NCBI RefSeq assembly: GCF_030463565.1
Contig: NC_134652.1
Span: forward strand, 5,669,897-5,733,896
Source: Pelecanus crispus
Taxonomy: Eukaryota; Chordata; Aves; Pelecaniformes; Pelecanidae
Length of the DNA stretch: 64,000 nt
Reading direction: 5' to 3'
The translations under genes and the position numbers were made by a program. The notes beneath the pieces are model-generated. The model made no database searches and was not told the origin of the DNA. It worked only from the letters and a program-made list of their open reading frames with translations. Shown here in pieces: positions 63,421 through 64,000 of this stretch; the stretch's first letter is position 1; every line of letters starts with the position of its first letter.

Positions 63421-64000
63421 AAAGATCTTACGTGATTGCAATGGACCAGCAACAGGAGTCAGAGCTGTGGACAACTGCATAGACAGTGCAGGCCTCACCA
63501 CATGGCTATGCGGGGCTACCACTCCTCTTATTCACCCTCTTCCTCTTGGCTTGCTGTTCCTTTCCAAGCCCTCTCTGCTCCCTTGCTGGCTCCTTCTTCC
63601 CCAAGAGGAATGGCATTTAGATCCACAGTAATAGCTCACAAGAGGGCACTGTGCAGGAGAGCAGCGAGTGTTTGGCCAAGACCTGTGCCTGGTGTGTTAC
63701 AGCTGAAAGTAAGCAAGTAAGTAAGCAGGTGAGGACGGCTCTTTGTGAGAGTCAAGAGCTGCATAAGGAACTAATTGTATTGATCTTATGATACTCAGGA
63801 TCTACGACACGTTTCTGAAGAGTAACCATACCGCTGGATGGAGTGAATACTTTTGAAAAATGGGGAGAAAAAAGGCTCATCACAAATTCAGGTCAAATTT
63901 GGCAAACAATTTCATTTGAGCAAAATGCTATAGTGTAAAAAAATTCTGTTCTGCACCTGTCATAATGAAATGTTTCAAAGAAAGTTGTTGGAAATGGACC
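63421..64000. other. Right end of window
   Basis: No supported gene. May include further LTR-derived sequence up to about 63720, but this could not be decided. Confidence 0.4.

Noticed and set aside
63065-63435. Overlapping plus- and minus-strand frames of 95-117 codons near the right end
   Set aside because: They fall in GC-rich LTR-like fossil sequence with repeated CTCCAG/TGGG blocks, not in a host gene.

Overview
Vertebrate nuclear DNA, almost certainly from a bird: no operons, intron-exon genes with canonical GT-AG sites, and several CR1 LINEs with the avian 3' end (repeated gattctatgat, here mostly seen as its complement). The species cannot be fixed from the window. All convincing protein-coding content is on the minus strand, so genes read right to left.

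Three tandem paralogues of the DMBT1 / hensin / ebnerin family (secreted or apical scavenger-receptor proteins made of SRCR, CUB and ZP domains) fill the window. Gene A (60671 to 49012): signal peptide, Thr-rich linkers, one SRCR, CUB, Ser/Thr/Pro mini-exons, second CUB, ZP; its transmembrane exon is decayed, so it probably ends as a secreted protein of about 723 residues. Gene B (37315 to 21631): signal peptide, ten 16-residue Thr-rich linkers alternating with nine SRCR domains, CUB, ZP, transmembrane tail; the predicted coding length is 4725 nt (1574 residues) and stays in frame over 27 exons. Gene C (16730 to beyond base 1): signal peptide, SRCR, an 88-codon mucin-like exon, five near-identical SRCRs separated by four 14-residue linkers, CUB, ZP; the last exon is outside the window. 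Each gene starts with a single signal-peptide exon preceded by a TATA box 37 to 36 bases upstream of the ATG.

The most striking structure is repeat-driven domain growth. In gene B an 870-bp unit (SRCR exon, 265-bp intron, 48-nt linker exon, 245-bp intron) is tandemly repeated about nine times with only a handful of differences. In gene C a unit of about 1.6 kb is repeated, carries an intronic ATGGAC/ATGGAT minisatellite, and shows an ABAB higher-order pattern. All SRCR and linker exons are phase 1-1, so gain or loss of whole units never shifts the frame.

Between genes A and B (37.4-49.0 kb) lies a nearly complete but broken CR1 LINE (minus strand, 39.86-43.44 kb) flanked by two other CR1 pieces; further CR1 3' ends lie inside gene A next to duplicated mini-exons. 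An LTR-like fossil lies at about 62.8-63.4 kb. No RNA genes, CRISPR arrays or plus-strand genes could be supported.
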